Counted from the stretch's first letter, positions 1 to 6,435 are shown. The stretch is 10,333 bases of DNA from Candidatus Thorarchaeota archaeon (GCA_016841005.1 JAEORG010000317.1:1-10333), one strand, 5' to 3'. Made by a program: numbers and translations. Notes: generated by a model from the letters alone, not told the origin.

Positions 1-69
1 CATAATAAGTTCCTTAGTTCCAAGCAACAAGTTCACAGCTGGTAACTGTATCCAAAGTTTCAATACTTA

Positions 70-78
70 CTTTATACT
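70..78 (+). promoter_or_regulatory. TATA-like box of the first gene
   Basis: CTTTATACT matches the archaeal TATA pattern. Its centre is near 74, so transcription should begin around 99-101. That lies after the GTG at 93 and a few bases before the ATG at 105. It therefore favours the ATG as the start and a nearly leaderless mRNA. The spacing rule is general archaeal knowledge; the site itself is untested. Confidence 0.45.
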
Positions 79-104
79 ACAATGATACTGGAGTGACGAG
101 AGAG

Positions 105-494
105 ATGAAAGAGCCAATCGGTTATAATATTACCAGCTATGGACTCTTCCTACAGAACGAAGATAGGATTTTTGGAGACCTACTAAACAAGTCAGTTCAT
201 GTCCATGCGATAATCACCTGTCATCCATCGGATAAGAAGGATTTCAACAAGGTGTATTTTGTATTCATTGAAGATGATGAGATTCCCGATTTCAAATATC
301 CTGATCATATAAAGAATGATGAGAAAGGGGAGAAGTGTGTGTACTTATTCAGGTCATACGAATTCTACAGGGATTATGTAGACCTACTAAGAAATGAAAA
401 ACCCATTACCATCTGGTGGTCGCAAAAGGAGAATACATGGCAACTTGCTACAGGAAAAAGTGAACCAGTCGGAGAAGGTGGTGGAGAGACCTAA
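105..494 (+). CDS. Hypothetical small soluble protein
   Basis: I do not recognise this family. The frame is open from the GTG at 93. I prefer the ATG at 105 (129 residues, beginning MKEPIGYNIT) because the TATA-like box at 70-78 predicts a transcript starting at about 100. GGAG at 90-93 would serve the ATG if the transcript began earlier. The protein has no membrane segment or signal peptide. Its middle alternates hydrophobic and charged stretches (AIITCHPS, VYFVFIEDDE), suggesting a small alpha/beta domain. An aromatic-rich part follows (FRSYEFYRDYV, ITIWWSQ), then a Gly/Glu-rich tail. No CxxC, P-loop or catalytic motif is visible. The next gene lies 78 bases downstream on the same strand with its own TATA-like motif, so this is probably a single-gene unit. 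Coding is likely from its length and normal composition; its function is unknown. Confidence 0.7.
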   Translation: MKEPIGYNITSYGLFLQNEDRIFGDLLNKSVHVHAIITCHPSDKKDFNKVYFVFIEDDEIPDFKYPDHIKNDEKGEKCVYLFRSYEFYRDYVDLLRNEKPITIWWSQKENTWQLATGKSEPVGEGGGET

Positions 495-541
495 GATATC
501 TCCATTCTCATGTGTCGTTTGAAAAGACTAATCTGATTTGG

Positions 542-550
542 AATAATATG
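542..550 (+). promoter_or_regulatory. TATA-like box of the Hsp20-like gene
   Basis: AATAATATG is centred about 27 bases before the GTG at 573. Transcription is therefore predicted to start at or next to the start codon, giving a leaderless message. Upstream purines (TTGGA) could act as a weak BRE. This is a pattern match only. Confidence 0.35.
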
Positions 551-572
551 AATTCTAGAAGGTTGCCTTACT

Positions 573-953
573 GTGAGCGATTGGGACATCGATGATATCT
601 TTGATGAGCTATTCAAGAATATGAGAAGATTCATGAAAGATGACGCTCTATTCAGACCGCCCGAGATGTTCAGGCAGAGTGGTACTGGTCCCAAATCTGA
701 AGAGATCATCCAATATGATGATCACGTCCTCTTGGTGATGGAATTAGGTCCTCAATTCATCCATGAGAATACTACAGTAGAAATGATCCAGAGAGATGAG
801 CGCCGTATCCTTGAGATCAAATCATTTGTGAATAACTTCGTTAGACGATATGGATTGAGCAGTGATATGACGGGTGAGTTCGAATGGGAAATTAGAAACG
901 GAATGCTAGAAGTCATTCTCAGGAAAAATTCTCCGGTATCATCTAAAGAGTGA
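573..953 (+). CDS. Divergent Hsp20/alpha-crystallin-like protein
   Basis: This 126-residue protein has the layout of a small heat-shock protein, the ATP-independent holdase that binds unfolding proteins in the cytosol. Residues 1-23 form an acidic, aromatic amphipathic stretch (DIDDIFDELFKNMRRF), like archaeal Hsp20 N-termini. From about 45 to 118 comes a beta-rich domain: IIQYDDHVLLVMEL resembles the early strands of the crystallin domain. The end, NGMLEVILRK (109-118), matches the family's conserved NGVLEVxLPK strand. The short tail after 118 has no I-x-I motif, which in typical members docks into neighbouring subunits, so oligomerisation may be reduced. The segment at 61-98 fits the family poorly. 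The start is GTG; no ATG lies earlier in frame. It could instead be another small beta-sandwich protein. The Hsp20 assignment rests mainly on the C-terminal signature. Confidence 0.6.
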   Translation: MSDWDIDDIFDELFKNMRRFMKDDALFRPPEMFRQSGTGPKSEEIIQYDDHVLLVMELGPQFIHENTTVEMIQRDERRILEIKSFVNNFVRRYGLSSDMTGEFEWEIRNGMLEVILRKNSPVSSKE

Positions 954-989
954 ACTCGATTTCTCCCCTCCTGCGAGATTTACGTGGAA

Positions 990-1015
990 TCTTATGTGCA
1001 TGATAGCGCATAGGA
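990..1015 (+). terminator. Stem-loop between the Hsp20-like gene and the next gene
   Basis: CTTATGTGC (991-999) pairs with GCGCATAGG (1006-1014) around the loop ATGATA. Counting T990-A1015 this gives ten pairs, two of them G-U. It lies 37 bases after the Hsp20-like stop and is followed by a T6 run (1037-1042) that could also be part of the next promoter. It may be a 3' end or a processing site; no function is proven. Confidence 0.3.
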
Positions 1016-1035
1016 GAACTTTCAGGTTTCTAGGT

Positions 1036-1045
1036 GTTTTTTATT
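1036..1045 (+). promoter_or_regulatory. T-rich TATA-like element before the longin/roadblock-like gene
   Basis: The stretch GTTTTTTATTC is centred about 37 bases before the ATG at 1079. A transcript would start near 1067 and keep the ribosome-binding AGGA at 1068-1071, eight bases from the start. The same T-run could instead end the upstream transcript. Confidence 0.3.
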
Positions 1046-1078
1046 CGTTCTGCATATTATCCTGTGTAGGATGGAGTT

Positions 1079-2092
1079 ATGTTGACGACTAGTCTAGATG
1101 AGACCTGTATAAGATACCTGTCTGTTATCAGTGTGGAAGATGGTGAAAATATAGTCAGTGTTCCATATCGAGGGATGATGGTTGATCCTGATTTGATCGC
1201 AGGATTCATCACCGCTGTTGTCATTTTCGCTAAAACACCAATTCGAACTATTCGTAAGGCTGCATATGATATCCTGATTGAGGTTGGAGAAACCAAATTG
1301 GTACTATTGGTATGTGATCCAGTTCCAGATGAAACACCGTATCGTCGTAATATGAAGCAAGTCCTTAACTTTGCTGAAATTGCTGGCCTTGCGCCTAATC
1401 GTGACTACTCCCCGAATGAGGTATTTCGAGGGCTAAAACCGGAGTATCCTCCATGGCTGCAACTGGTTGCATTTCACTTAATCCTCTCAACATATGGTTT
1501 TGGTTGGATTGGATTATTGGATATTGACCCTTCTAAAATCGTGCAGTCCCTCCTTTCATCGACTAGTTTAGCTCTTGATGATGCAGATTTCCAAGATCAG
1601 GTTTTACCTCACTTGTGCTCACAGATAGATCAAGGCGGAGTTACAATTGGACTTGATGTTCAGCGAATGGCAGAATATGGGGACCTCGCACAACGCATTG
1701 ACGATGTTCTAGCTCAGAGGGAGAATGAGATTAAGCAAATCAAACTACTTACTAATGGCAACGAAGTTGATTTGGGGCCTTTATGGTTGACTGCATATGG
1801 AAATCAGATACTAAATGCACTTGATCTAGGTGCAAAGTGCTCATTGGATGAATTCTCTGATTTACATGCAAAATTCAAGGAGATTGGTTTCAATTTGAGG
1901 ACAACTGAAAAACCTGTCCGTAGCACCAAACCCAAAGTCTCTCCAAAGATGAGGGAGTACATCCTTAGGCGTCTTAATTCCCTTCATATACGAAATCTTA
2001 ATCCGAATAGCCCCATCTTGAGTTCTCTTCTTAGAGAGATAATGAAGTCGAATGTTTCATCACAGGAGGGAAATGATGTTGCATACATTTGA
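1079..2092 (+). CDS. Protein with N-terminal roadblock/longin-like domain
   Basis: A 337-residue soluble protein. Residues 11-81 have the rhythm of roadblock/LC7 or longin domains: a first strand (YLSVISVEDGENIVSVPYRG), then DPDLIAGFITAVVIFAK as the long helix. RTIRKAAYDILIEVGETKLVLLVCD supplies the next strands. In archaea these folds often pair with Ras-like small GTPases, a known expansion in Asgard genomes, so a scaffold or GTPase-partner role is inferred. Residues 82-150 (including WLQLVAFHLILSTYGFGWIGLLDID) and the helical remainder are unfamiliar. Residues 204-222 are charged and could form a short coiled coil. Residues 277-300 are basic (KPVRSTKPKVSPKMREYILRR), suiting nucleic acid or acidic lipid binding. 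ATG at 1079 follows AGGA at 1068-1071. No GTPase gene lies in the window. The fold call is by pattern only. Confidence 0.8.
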   Translation: MLTTSLDETCIRYLSVISVEDGENIVSVPYRGMMVDPDLIAGFITAVVIFAKTPIRTIRKAAYDILIEVGETKLVLLVCDPVPDETPYRRNMKQVLNFAEIAGLAPNRDYSPNEVFRGLKPEYPPWLQLVAFHLILSTYGFGWIGLLDIDPSKIVQSLLSSTSLALDDADFQDQVLPHLCSQIDQGGVTIGLDVQRMAEYGDLAQRIDDVLAQRENEIKQIKLLTNGNEVDLGPLWLTAYGNQILNALDLGAKCSLDEFSDLHAKFKEIGFNLRTTEKPVRSTKPKVSPKMREYILRRLNSLHIRNLNPNSPILSSLLREIMKSNVSSQEGNDVAYI

Positions 2093-2159
2093 ACAAGAAT
2101 ACCAAATGTTGGAGGTCGTGGATGGTGGAAAAAGCAACCCCGAATTCTCACGCATCTAA
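2073..2159 (+). CDS. Possible 28-residue ORF with perfect ribosome-binding site
   Basis: Inside the last codons of the longin/roadblock-like gene, in another frame, an ATG pair (2073 and 2076) follows GGAGG at 2065-2069. The spacing is three or six bases. It opens a 28-codon frame (MMLHTFEQEYQMLEVVDGGK and on) ending with TAA at 2157-2159. Its end overlaps the 3' end of the convergent membrane-protein gene by 12 bases. The overlapping start would suit translational coupling. I recognise no homology, and an SD-like sequence can arise by chance in an AGG-rich stretch. Confidence 0.25.
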   Translation: MMLHTFEQEYQMLEVVDGGKSNPEFSRI

Positions 2160-4289
2160 TTTATGTGGGTATATTGTTGAAAGTGTCGATAAGAATCGGG
2201 ATGGAATGAATAAAGCTTCATGCAGTGTGTGACCTGTGTTCGTACTGTATTTTATCCCGGTGTAAACAAGCTCTTGATGGAATTGTGACATAAGCAACCT
2301 CAATGGATATTCGTATTCCTTTCGCATTATCCAAAGGATTGCATCTACTGTTGCATCGTTTTCATCTAGGGATTCTTCACCTTGAGAGTCCAAGATTGTA
2401 TTCAATCTTCTTCGTCTTCTCAGTAAATCAATCGCCATACCAATCCCAGTGAGGGCAATGAGGCCAGAAAGTGCCAGAAACGCCAGTCGGAATCCTTCAG
2501 GCATTCCGAAAGTCATGATTGGAAAGATGACACCAAGGATAAGAAACATAGGAATCATCACCTTGGACATTCGCAATTGTGTTTCATAGCTATCTCTAAG
2601 GATTTTTGGATTGATTTCTCCCAGGGTTTCCTCTAGATGCTGGAGCAACATTCTCGCAGCGTTTGGACCCGCCATATTGAATGCGAAGTATTGTCTTGGA
2701 GGTGGAGGCATAATGATATGTCCGACAGATTTGGCACCGTTTTCCTTTGCATCCAAAAAGGAAAGCCCGATGGAAGTCCAATGTCTTCTTAATCCTCTGA
2801 ATCTCCGTTTCTTTGTCATCAAGTACCAGCTAACCGATCCAAACACTATCAGTGGGATTCCTAACCCCCCAATTACCAGAAGTCCGAGATCAAAGATGGT
2901 AAAGGCACTTCTGAACAAACCTAACATGAAGAAAATCATTAGTGTAGGCGCACTTAAGATGATACCTGCAGCTCCAATGTATGTAGGTAGGATATCTTCC
3001 TCGTGAAGCGAATATTTGTTGTCCCGGACTCTCTGAAGAAAGTTCTTCAATTCTGGAGGGGCATTTTCAATATAACCGTCATGCATCACTTCAGCTTGTA
3101 TAGTAGTAGGTACTGGAGGTTTATGGATGTTAGGTGGCACTTCCTCTTCTATCGGGAGTTCTTTACTCGAAATTGATTCTATTATCTCATCCATTCCTTG
3201 CAAGCTTTGCAATATGGTGTTTGCCACCATCTCAGAGCTCATCCGTTTCCCAGTAAAATAACGATCTAGTGTTGCAAGAGGAATTGAAGCTATAAGCAAT
3301 CCAAGTGAAATTGATGTCACCCAGAATGAAAATGGCAGGGTAATGCTTGGAAGATTGGTCGACACTATGACGATTAGCAGAATGACACTGCAGCAATACA
3401 AACCCCTGTTTATCTGAACCCTTCTTGAGAATTGAGCATTTGTTAGAGTCCATGATCCTTTAGGTCTAAGATTCATACTCTTAGATGCATTTCGCCTTTG
3501 AAAATCCGAATAATTCAACTGGTTGGGTGAAACAAGTGATCCGGCAATTTCTGATGGAGAAAGAACTTCTTTCTCTCCACTCTTTATTGAACGAATCAGA
3601 TCGCCAGTTGGACCAGATTTTTCAACTAGCGATCGATGGACTTCATGGCTTATCTCATCTGTATCAGTCTTCATTCTCTCATACAGGACACTTAGGCAAT
3701 TACTAATGAAAAGTGAAGCAACCTCTAGAACTGCACGGTTCTTTGAATCATCATTGGGTTCTTCTATTCCAAGCATTCGCTTAGTCACACAATCAGTACT
3801 CGGAAATAGCCAGAAGAAGAGAAATGGAAAATCAGTAAATTCTTCAAAAACGAATAACGGGATATCTGTATTATCAAAATAAAGCGGTAAAAGTCCAAAT
3901 GAAAACACACACAATGAAACCACAAGGAAAAGTGAAACACCGATAGTATATGATACTGCAAAGATAAGACCTACGAGGAGTCCTAGAACTACCATGTTCA
4001 ATATCATGACCAAGAGATTAGAGATATAGTACATACTAATCCATGGCTCAGAATATGTATAAGCAGCAAGTCCCAGACTGATGAAAAGACAAGCATAGCC
4101 TCCTCCATAGAAAAGGATGAAGATATGTTTAGCTCTTCGTTGCAAAATTCTGACTAGGTCACTCTTTTGGAAAACCTGAGATGTTCTAAGCAAAAGGAAG
4201 AATGTAAACGCTACAGCAATAGAAACCAGTATGATTACCGGAAAATTATCTATGGCCAGATAGGCAATTGGTGATGCTATCAACCTCAC
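2148..4289 (-). CDS. Large multi-pass membrane protein, possibly T2SF/ArlJ-like
   Basis: A 713-residue integral membrane protein of unknown function. Hydrophobic segments lie near residues 15-34, 55-78, 88-110, 113-138, 297-316, 319-341, 437-459, 465-490, 577-595 and 601-623, with a weaker one at 151-163. Between them are soluble stretches at 165-295, 342-436 and 491-576, and a 90-residue C-terminal tail. Thus a soluble helical block followed by a membrane hairpin occurs three times. This recalls the platform proteins of archaeal pili and archaella (ArlJ, TadC, T2SF family). TGHTLHEAL (685-693) faintly resembles the T2SF G-x-x-L-x-x-AL pattern, but no ATPase or pilin gene is nearby. A proline-rich linker (384-394) and PPPPRQY (528-534) stand out. 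The start is GTG at 4289, since an in-frame stop lies two codons upstream. A TATA-like box precedes it. Confidence 0.85.
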   Translation of the reverse strand: MRLIASPIAYLAIDNFPVIILVSIAVAFTFFLLLRTSQVFQKSDLVRILQRRAKHIFILFYGGGYACLFISLGLAAYTYSEPWISMYYISNLLVMILNMVVLGLLVGLIFAVSYTIGVSLFLVVSLCVFSFGLLPLYFDNTDIPLFVFEEFTDFPFLFFWLFPSTDCVTKRMLGIEEPNDDSKNRAVLEVASLFISNCLSVLYERMKTDTDEISHEVHRSLVEKSGPTGDLIRSIKSGEKEVLSPSEIAGSLVSPNQLNYSDFQRRNASKSMNLRPKGSWTLTNAQFSRRVQINRGLYCCSVILLIVIVSTNLPSITLPFSFWVTSISLGLLIASIPLATLDRYFTGKRMSSEMVANTILQSLQGMDEIIESISSKELPIEEEVPPNIHKPPVPTTIQAEVMHDGYIENAPPELKNFLQRVRDNKYSLHEEDILPTYIGAAGIILSAPTLMIFFMLGLFRSAFTIFDLGLLVIGGLGIPLIVFGSVSWYLMTKKRRFRGLRRHWTSIGLSFLDAKENGAKSVGHIIMPPPPRQYFAFNMAGPNAARMLLQHLEETLGEINPKILRDSYETQLRMSKVMIPMFLILGVIFPIMTFGMPEGFRLAFLALSGLIALTGIGMAIDLLRRRRRLNTILDSQGEESLDENDATVDAILWIMRKEYEYPLRLLMSQFHQELVYTGIKYSTNTGHTLHEALFIPSRFLSTLSTIYPHKLDA

Positions 4290-4320
4290 TACTCACTATT
4301 TGTTTGCATAGTGGAGAACT

Positions 4321-4330
4321 GAATAAAGTT
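4321..4330 (-). promoter_or_regulatory. TATA-like box of the membrane-protein gene
   Basis: On the minus strand the sequence reads GGAAAACTTTATTC. CTTTATTC serves as the TATA box and the purine-rich GGAAAA just before it suits a BRE. The box is centred about 35 bases upstream of the GTG at 4289, so the leader would be roughly ten bases. Confidence 0.4.
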
Positions 4331-4344
4331 TTCCACAAACTAGG

Positions 4345-4361
4345 TTGAAGGAGTTCTTCAA
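4345..4361 (+). repeat. Small inverted repeat in the divergent intergenic region
   Basis: TTGAAG (4345-4350) and CTTCAA (4356-4361) are perfect complements around GAGTT. The region lies between the divergent membrane-protein and miniprotein genes. It could be an operator half-site pair. As RNA on the plus strand it would cover an AAGGAG motif that precedes an ATG at 4361. Confidence 0.3.
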
Positions 4362-4399
4362 TGGCAACTCTCTGGTATTTCCTGAGAAGCACTGTCCTT

Positions 4400-4436
4400 C
4401 ATTATGGGAATAGTCCCACTATCGGCATCTTAAATT
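4400..4436 (+). promoter_or_regulatory. Promoter block of the first miniprotein gene
   Basis: The block opens with CATTATGGGAATA at 4400 and ends with TTAAATT at 4430-4436, which suits a TATA box. A closely similar block occurs at 6355-6392 before the second miniprotein gene. There CATTGTGGGAATA and TTAAATT are separated by nearly the same distance, and TTAAATT lies 49 and 50 bases before the respective start codons. TGGGA-ATAG-TCCCA at 4405-4418 also forms a short dyad here, not kept in the other copy. Conservation between copies makes this the best-supported promoter in the window. The regulator is unknown. Confidence 0.5.
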
Positions 4437-4478
4437 CAGAATAGAGCTTAGTACAGCGACAAAATTGGAGGCGACTTA

Positions 4479-4640
4479 ATGATAGTTGTGCCATTCGTGA
4501 TCTTAGTGATATTCCTTACAATCATTGTACTCCCATCGTTTACTTGCTCAAAGAAACAGGGGGGTACAGTTGTATCCAGCGCAAAATCCATGAATAAGGA
4601 AGAACCCAAAAAGGACAAGGAATCCAGTCAAAGCAACTAA
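4479..4640 (+). CDS. 53-residue single-pass membrane miniprotein (copy A)
   Basis: ATG at 4479 follows GGAGG (4467-4471) with seven bases between. Residues 1-22 form one hydrophobic segment (MIVVPFVILVIFLTIIVLPS). A Cys-Ser pair and a basic, Ser/Lys/Glu-rich tail follow (KKQGG, then EEPKKDKESS). The lack of positive charge before the segment and the lysines after it predict an outside N-terminus and cytosolic tail. It is a paralog of the protein at 6436-6603: 16 of its first 24 residues are identical there, with one gap, and the tail motif DKES is shared. The copies also share upstream DNA. Short length, a strong ribosome-binding site and paralogy together support real coding. The function is unknown; roles as a small regulator or subunit of a membrane complex are only possibilities. 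A stem-loop covers its stop codon. Confidence 0.75.
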   Translation: MIVVPFVILVIFLTIIVLPSFTCSKKQGGTVVSSAKSMNKEEPKKDKESSQSN

Positions 4641-4677
4641 GACGATAGTAAAACGAATGCAATCTCGTTTGTCTTAG
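4637..4677 (+). terminator. Stem-loop over the stop codon of miniprotein A
   Basis: The 3' arm TCGTTTGTCTTAG (4665-4677) is fully complementary to CTAAGAC (4637-4643) plus AAACGA (4651-4656). This gives 13 pairs with a seven-base bulge on the 5' side and an eight-base loop. The stop codon TAA (4638-4640) lies in the stem. No long T-run follows. A transcript end or 3' stabiliser is likely. The rest of the roughly 300 bases up to 4938 holds only the next promoter. Confidence 0.45.
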
Positions 4678-4892
4678 ACTCAGGATTTCTATTGGATTGA
4701 TTGAAAAGCCGATCCAGTGAATTTCAGGTACATTCCCTCTTCAATCGAGGATAAGTAGATTCTCATCAGTATTCTAGGGATTCTTTCAGAACCACAAACA
4801 CAAACAAAGTAGAGTTTTATTTCATTCGCTAGTATTGTAGAAACTGCTTGGTTGGTTCCAGATTTCAATGAGTGCTGAAGTACTACTCCGAA

Positions 4893-4902
4893 GGATATAT
4901 TC
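4893..4902 (+). promoter_or_regulatory. TATA-like box of the alpha/beta hydrolase gene
   Basis: GGATATATTC with purine-rich CGAAG just upstream fits BRE plus TATA. It predicts a transcript start near 4924, about 15 bases before the ATG at 4939. GTGAC and GTCAC (4905-4909, 4916-4920) form a short dyad between box and start. Confidence 0.45.
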
Positions 4903-4938
4903 TTGTGACCATGTTGTCACCATTATTGAGACAGTGAG

Positions 4939-5766
4939 ATGATTTACAAAACCAGAGACCTGGATGTATACTACGAAGATGTAGGCTCCGGAACTCCCAT
5001 TATAGTCTTGCACGGATTCACACTAGATCATCGTTCCATGATAGCCTGTTTAGAGCCAGTCTTTGCCGAGTATGAAGGGTGGCGTCGTATCTATCTAGAC
5101 CTTCCCGGACATGGAAAGACCAAAGGTACTGATTGGATAAGGAATTCTGATGATATGCTAGAAATCCTGATTGGTTTCATAGATGAAATCATCCCAAATG
5201 AGCGATTCTTGGTCATTGGCTTATCATATGGTGGATATCTGGCAAGAGGTCTCGTCTACAAGAAGATGGATTTGATTGATGGTCTTCTGTTGATAGTTCC
5301 TAGGATTATTTCTCATCCAGCTAAACGACGACTTCCTCCAAGAATCACTTTTGAGAGGGACGAGCAATTCCTATCAACACTCCCCCCAGTTGCACGACAG
5401 GACTTCGAGTCAATTTCTGTGATTCTGACTGAGGAAATCTTCGAGCGCTATTCTGAAGAAATCATCTCAGCAGTTCAGATTGCTGATCATGAGTTTCTGG
5501 AGCGCTTGGACAATACAAAGGATGCTTTTTCCTTTGATGTGGATGATAAATCTAGGAAATTCGGAAAACCAGCATTATTCCTAGTTGGACGGCAGGATCA
5601 TGTCGTAGGATATGAGGATGCCTGGAATTTACTTGAGCAGTATCCCCGCGCAACCTTTGCAGTTCTTGATAAATCAGGACATGGTCTCCAAATGGAGCAG
5701 GTTTCCCTCTTTGAAGCGTTGGTTACAAATTGGCTGAATAGAGTTCTTGAAGAGAATATAATCTAG
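4939..5766 (+). CDS. Alpha/beta hydrolase
   Basis: A 275-residue cytosolic serine hydrolase of the alpha/beta fold. VLHGF (23-27) provides the oxyanion-hole His-Gly, and DLPGHGKTKG (54-63) is the conserved loop after strand 4. GLSYGG (94-99) is the nucleophile elbow with Ser96. LVGRQDHVV (215-223) carries the likely acid Asp220, and SGHGLQ (246-251) supplies His248. All three catalytic residues are present, in order and at usual spacing. The region 121-200 between the elbow and the acid is the lid that sets substrate choice; it is charged and rich in Glu and Arg. Members include esterases, lactonases, C-C hydrolases and haloperoxidase-like enzymes, and the substrate cannot be told here. There is no signal peptide. 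The gene has its own promoter, and a T-rich stretch follows its stop. The start at 4939 is the first ATG; SD support is weak (GTGAG). Confidence 0.9.
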   Translation: MIYKTRDLDVYYEDVGSGTPIIVLHGFTLDHRSMIACLEPVFAEYEGWRRIYLDLPGHGKTKGTDWIRNSDDMLEILIGFIDEIIPNERFLVIGLSYGGYLARGLVYKKMDLIDGLLLIVPRIISHPAKRRLPPRITFERDEQFLSTLPPVARQDFESISVILTEEIFERYSEEIISAVQIADHEFLERLDNTKDAFSFDVDDKSRKFGKPALFLVGRQDHVVGYEDAWNLLEQYPRATFAVLDKSGHGLQMEQVSLFEALVTNWLNRVLEENII

Positions 5767-5804
5767 TTTCTTTTGCTGAAAATTTCCCACTCATTTTCTT
5801 TCTA
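5767..5804 (+). terminator. T-rich end of the hydrolase transcript
   Basis: Just after the hydrolase stop come several short T-runs (TTTCTTTT, AAATTTC, CATTTTCTTTCT). Archaeal polymerase commonly terminates at such T-rich tracts without a hairpin. The convergent zinc-ribbon gene ends at 5835. Confidence 0.35.
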
Positions 5805-5834
5805 ATCCCCATGAACAAGGTCAGGCTTCACTCT

Positions 5835-6026
5835 TTATCGGATTTTCCGATATGTGACATAGAATGATTTTCCGCATCTTCTGCAAGCGGCTTGTGAGTT
5901 AGGTTGGGATGCTCCCCAATAAGATTTCGAAACGCTTCTTACTTCATATCCTAAAGTAAGTGTGACCAGTGTTTCTCTCCCACAATGTGGACAAGCTACA
6001 TTTGTCACTCCCATTGATACCACCAC
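5835..6026 (-). CDS. Small zinc-ribbon protein with two CxxC motifs
   Basis: A 63-residue protein with CPHC at 12-15 and CRRC at 48-51, each followed by Gly (CPHCG, CRRCG). Together they form the four-cysteine zinc-binding knuckles of a zinc ribbon. The 32 residues between are beta-like (ETLVTLTLGYEVRSVSKSY), and the tail is aromatic and basic (FYVTYRKIR). Such small ribbons bind nucleic acid or serve as modules of transcription and translation factors; no specific family is identifiable. The frame opens with GTG at 6026, which AAGGA at about ten bases could serve. An ATG at 6014 (codon 5), preceded by GGTGG, is an equally good start giving 59 residues. A TATA-like CTTTATGC lies upstream on the minus strand near 6088-6095. 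Conserved Cys spacing makes coding credible despite the length. Confidence 0.65.
   Translation of the reverse strand: MVVSMGVTNVACPHCGRETLVTLTLGYEVRSVSKSYWGASQPNSQAACRRCGKSFYVTYRKIR
5836..5852 (-). terminator. Perfect 7-bp stem-loop at the zinc-ribbon stop codon
   Basis: TATCGGA (5836-5842) and TCCGATA (5846-5852) pair perfectly around TTT. On the minus strand the 3' arm of the stem covers the last codons and two bases of the stop TAA. It could mark the 3' end of either convergent transcript. Confidence 0.35.
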
Positions 6027-6180
6027 TATTTCTGATTCCTTATCTTGTTTATTAACTGCCGCCTTAGGAGAAGATGGGCATGATTGGCATAAAGTGAATA
6101 TTCAAATGAAAAGTCAAGAGGAATTAGATATCAAACAGAACGACTAAAGACAGATTCTCCAATGCACAAAGTGGCTTACC

Positions 6181-6336
6181 ATGGCGAAAGTACGAATCAC
6201 CGATATAATTCTCAGGGACGCCCATCAGTCACTCCTAGCGACTCGAATAAAAATAGGGTATATGATTCTCATATACGCGAAATAAGACAAGGTTAGCTAC
6301 CCTAAACCAAGCAATGCGATTCCTAGATGAAACCTG
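6181..6336 (+). pseudogene. Decayed 5' end of pyruvate carboxylase subunit B / oxaloacetate decarboxylase alpha
   Basis: From ATG 6181 the frame reads MAKVRITDIILRDAHQSLLA and then TR. This is close to the start of biotin-dependent carboxyltransferases, typically ITDTTLRDAHQSLLATR, and it includes the Asp of RDAHQ that binds the active-site metal. The frame then hits TAA at 6283-6285 where the family has Leu (AEKLDKVGY). In-frame homology resumes directly after it (DKVSY, 6286-6300). About 26 bases later in family terms, in a +1-shifted frame, AMRFLDE (6311-6331) matches the family's CMRFLNE. So a nonsense change, a deletion with frameshift and loss of everything downstream are all visible. 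A working protein would have 450-600 residues. No ribosome-binding site precedes the ATG. In live enzymes this domain moves carboxyl groups between biotin and pyruvate. Recognition is from family memory. Confidence 0.75.
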
Positions 6337-6354
6337 CTCAGAAATAATATATTG

Positions 6355-6392
6355 CATTGTGGGAATAATTCTATAATCAGAGATTTTAAATT
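6355..6392 (+). promoter_or_regulatory. Promoter block of the second miniprotein gene
   Basis: This is the counterpart of 4400-4436: CATTGTGGGAATA at 6355, then TTAAATT (6386-6392), 50 bases before the GTG at 6436. The first copy has CATTATGGGAATA and TTAAATT with 30 bases between their starts; here it is 31. The shared pieces sit outside the coding region, so they are probably promoter and regulator sites that moved with the gene. Confidence 0.5.
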
Positions 6393-6435
6393 AAACATAA
6401 ACACAAAAGGGCCTGGTTCATTAGGAGGAAGAGAA

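Noticed and set aside
491..709. 72-codon minus-strand open frame over the start of the Hsp20-like gene
   Set aside because: It is antisense to a better-supported gene and shows no domain pattern.
2611..3006. 131-codon plus-strand open frame inside the membrane-protein gene
   Set aside because: It is antisense to the continuous 713-residue hydrophobic protein, and its sequence shows no recognisable motif.
3485..3882. Two plus-strand open frames (73 and 119 codons)
   Set aside because: Both are shadows of the membrane-protein gene, overlap each other and lack ribosome-binding sites.
5962..6147. 61-codon plus-strand open frame across the zinc-ribbon gene start
   Set aside because: The opposite strand has two well-spaced CxxC motifs, which explain the region better.
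6181..6285. A genuine 34-residue peptide gene
   Set aside because: Its sequence is the start of a large carboxyltransferase, homology continues past the stop codon, and there is no SD.
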